From contig CALKRO010000064.1 of assembly GCA_937990205.1 (NCBI GenBank), positions 1-5,502 on the forward strand: a DNA stretch of 5,502 bases. The letters are read 5' to 3'. Both the position numbers and the translations under genes were made by a program. Each line of letters opens with the position of its first letter. Positions within the stretch are counted from its first letter, which is position 1. The notes beneath the pieces are model-generated. The model ran no database searches. It was not told the DNA's origin and was given only the letters and a program-made list of their open reading frames with translations. This stretch comes from an uncultured Candidatus Saccharibacteria bacterium (GTDB lineage: Bacteria; Patescibacteriota; Saccharimonadia; Saccharimonadales; Saccharimonadaceae). Shown piece after piece: positions 3,840 to 5,502 of this stretch.

Positions 3840-5502
3840 ATGGAAGAGATTAACTTGAGAGACTTGTTAATTTACTTTAGAAAACACCTGCTGTTATTTT
3901 TTGCGATGGTGATTCTTTGTGTTTCGGCGGGTTCTGCTTATATAGTTTTGGTGCAAAAGCCAGAATATAAATCACGGGCGACGATTATTTTGAGTTCGGA
4001 TAAATCGAAGACTACGATACAGAGTGAGGTTACAGCAAATAAAAATTTGATTGAAACTTATACCGAGGTGGTAAAATCGCATCGAGTGCTCGACCGGGTG
4101 ATTGAAGAAAATAACCTGAAGGAATCTTATGAGGCCCTGAGTGCGAAGATTAATGTTTCTTCGCTCAAAGACACGGAAATTATTAGTATTTCGGTGGTGG
4201 ATGCGAATACTTATCGAAGTTATGAGATTGCGAACTGGGTGGCAGATATTTTTAAGGAAGAAATTTCGCAGATTTACAACGACACAAGCGTGAATATCCT
4301 CGATCATGCGGTGGAGCCGAGTGGCCCATATAATATTGATGTGGTTAAACAAGAAATTATTTATATGGTGGCTGGTATGGTGCTAGGTGGCGGGATTATT
4401 TTAGTGCTGTTTTACTTCGATCGCACGATTAAAACCACGGAGCAGATTGACGAAATTTTCAAGCTGCCAATTTTTGGTAAGGTGCATAAACTAGAAACTG
4501 ATAAACAGAAGAAAAAACGCAAGAAGCTGGAAGCGAAATTAGCCAAGCTCGAGGCGAAACGTTTGAAGAAAGAAGCAAAAGAGCAGCGAAAACTTGAGAA
4601 GTTGAAGCAGAAAGAAGCGGAAAAAGAAGCTGAGCTAAAAGCTGAGGCAGAAAAAATTGCGGCGGAAAAAGCGGCAGAAGAAGCAGCAGCGAAGGCAGCT
4701 GAAGAGGCGGAAAAAGCTAAGGGTACGCCGGAGCGGCCATTCGTGGAGATTAAAGCGGTAGGACGTAAGATTATTGCGGAAGAAAAAGCGATCCAAGAGA
4801 AAATTGCCTTAGAGCAAGAAAAAATCGCCGCGGAAAAAGAAGCGGAGATTGCCAATGTGGAAGAGGTGAAAACGGTGGATATCAATGAGGATTCCGAATT
4901 AGTACTACGCGATAATCCGAAGATGTCGGTGGCGGAAGATTTTCGTACGATTCGTACTAGCTTGTATTTCTCGCTAAATAACCAGAATTCGAATACGGTG
5001 CTGTTTTGTAGTTCGAGAGCGCATGAAGGTAAGAGTTTTATTATTTCTAATCTAGCTGTGGCTTTTGCAAAGACGAATAAGAAGGTACTTTTGATTGACT
5101 GCGATATGCGTCTGGGTCGCCAACACGAAATTTTTGAATTAAGTAATCAGTTTGGTCTTTCAAATATTTTGGCGGAAGGGGATTTGAAAAAACTACGTCA
5201 ATATGCATTGAAGACAAATGTGAAAAATCTTGAGGTGATTACGCGTGGCGTGGTGCCACCAAATCCAAGTGAGCTTCTGGAATCGAAGAAGATGGAAATG
5301 TTGCTTGCTGAAGTGAAAAAGCACTATGATTATGTACTAATCGATGGTACACCGATTGAAGGAATTTCGGATTCTCTGATTTTGGCGAAGCGAGCAGATC
5401 GGGTGATTATGGTTTGTGCGGCGAATGAAACCACGATTGAAGATTTACAAAACTCGAAGCGCGCGCTGGAAGCGATTGAGATTAATATGCCTGGGGTGAT
5501 TT
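3840..5502 (+). CDS. Fused chain-length determinant / bacterial tyrosine kinase (3' end cut off)
   Basis: This is a membrane polysaccharide co-polymerase joined to a BY-kinase; such proteins control length and export of capsule or exopolysaccharide. The first 554 residues are present. The Wzz part has a cytoplasmic start (MEEINLRDLL), a membrane segment at about 17-38, an external domain of about 134 residues, the Pro-containing stretch AVEPSGPYN (157-165) and a second membrane segment at about 173-193, then DRTIKTTEQID. Next comes a charged Lys/Glu/Ala linker (about 219-346). The kinase follows: oligomerisation motif E366-x2-R369-x2-R372, Walker A around HEGKS (395-399), Walker A' LLIDCDMR (417-424), PPNPSELL (473-480) and Walker B VLIDGTP (499-505). 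The Tyr cluster expected at the C terminus is outside the window. Firmicutes usually encode the two parts separately; proteobacterial Wzc fuses them but has a much larger external domain. It has no ribosome site. The family call is strong; the polymer is unknown. Confidence 0.9.
   Translation, partial: MEEINLRDLLIYFRKHLLLFFAMVILCVSAGSAYIVLVQKPEYKSRATIILSSDKSKTTIQSEVTANKNLIETYTEVVKSHRVLDRVIEENNLKESYEALSAKINVSSLKDTEIISISVVDANTYRSYEIANWVADIFKEEISQIYNDTSVNILDHAVEPSGPYNIDVVKQEIIYMVAGMVLGGGIILVLFYFDRTIKTTEQIDEIFKLPIFGKVHKLETDKQKKKRKKLEAKLAKLEAKRLKKEAKEQRKLEKLKQKEAEKEAELKAEAEKIAAEKAAEEAAAKAAEEAEKAKGTPERPFVEIKAVGRKIIAEEKAIQEKIALEQEKIAAEKEAEIANVEEVKTVDINEDSELVLRDNPKMSVAEDFRTIRTSLYFSLNNQNSNTVLFCSSRAHEGKSFIISNLAVAFAKTNKKVLLIDCDMRLGRQHEIFELSNQFGLSNILAEGDLKKLRQYALKTNVKNLEVITRGVVPPNPSELLESKKMEMLLAEVKKHYDYVLIDGTPIEGISDSLILAKRADRVIMVCAANETTIEDLQNSKRALEAIEINMPGVI
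4494..4877 (+). other. Region encoding Lys/Glu/Ala-rich predicted coil in the kinase
   Basis: Residues about 219-346 of the kinase protein are almost entirely Lys, Glu, Ala, Leu, Arg and Gln. A first block (about 222-294) runs from KKKRKKLEAK to EEAEKAK. A short break, GTPERPFVEIKAVGRK (295-310), contains the only Pro and Gly residues of the stretch. A second block (about 311-338) follows. The composition predicts a long helix or coiled coil on the cytoplasmic side. At the DNA level, GCGGAAAAAGAAGC recurs at 4617-4630 and 4830-4843. Confidence 0.75.

Noticed and set aside
3972..4352. Minus-strand open frame of 126 codons
   Set aside because: It is antisense to the Wzz domain of the kinase gene, whose family motifs are clear, and its product looks like no family.
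4412..4885. Minus-strand open frame of 157 codons rich in Ser, Ala and Phe
   Set aside because: It is the antisense shadow of the GAA/AAA/GCG-rich coil region; its low-complexity product is explained by that.
1..5502. Recoded TGA (as in Gracilibacteria or SR1)
   Set aside because: No in-frame TGA interrupts any of the four genes, and tryptophan is encoded by TGG where it occurs.

Overview
The window holds four protein genes, one tRNA and a long AT-rich regulatory gap. Both ends cut through a gene. Left to right: a minus-strand ABC exporter pair (permease broken by the left edge, and its ATPase), minus-strand glyA (serine hydroxymethyltransferase), a plus-strand tRNA-Ala(GGC) with its own promoter and terminator, a gap of about 440 bases with repeats, and a plus-strand membrane chain-length/tyrosine-kinase protein that runs off the right edge.

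The organism is bacterial. Sigma70-type promoters, Shine-Dalgarno sites, an encoded CCA on the tRNA and ordinary stop codons (TAG and TAA, no in-frame TGA in any gene) indicate the standard bacterial code. Intergenic DNA is very AT-rich and the genes are moderate in GC. The polysaccharide co-polymerase has a short external loop of the kind seen in single-membrane bacteria, but is fused to its kinase. This fits a Firmicutes-like or a small-genome Patescibacteria (for example Saccharibacteria-like) host. That placement is inference; nothing here proves the lineage.

The exporter pair looks like one operon: ATPase first, a 10-base gap, then the permease. It resembles NatAB-type ABC-2 exporters. 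glyA lies upstream on the same strand, but a 104-base gap with a promoter-like -10 suggests separate transcription. glyA and the tRNA diverge from overlapping promoters. The kinase gene probably opens a capsule or exopolysaccharide locus continuing to the right.

The parts most worth a second look are: (1) tandem 22-base repeats carrying perfect 19-base dyads, TGTTAAAT-CTT-ATTTAACA, upstream of the kinase gene, with related boxes in the glyA leader; (2) a promoter placed so that kinase transcription would begin at or next to the ATG, with no Shine-Dalgarno; (3) a long Lys/Glu/Ala-rich predicted coil inserted between the membrane anchor and the kinase domain; (4) an extra segment of about 21 residues in the active-site region of the GlyA protein; and (5) a GC-rich dyad patch inside the AT-rich gap. 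I did not find a clear new defence system or mobile element.
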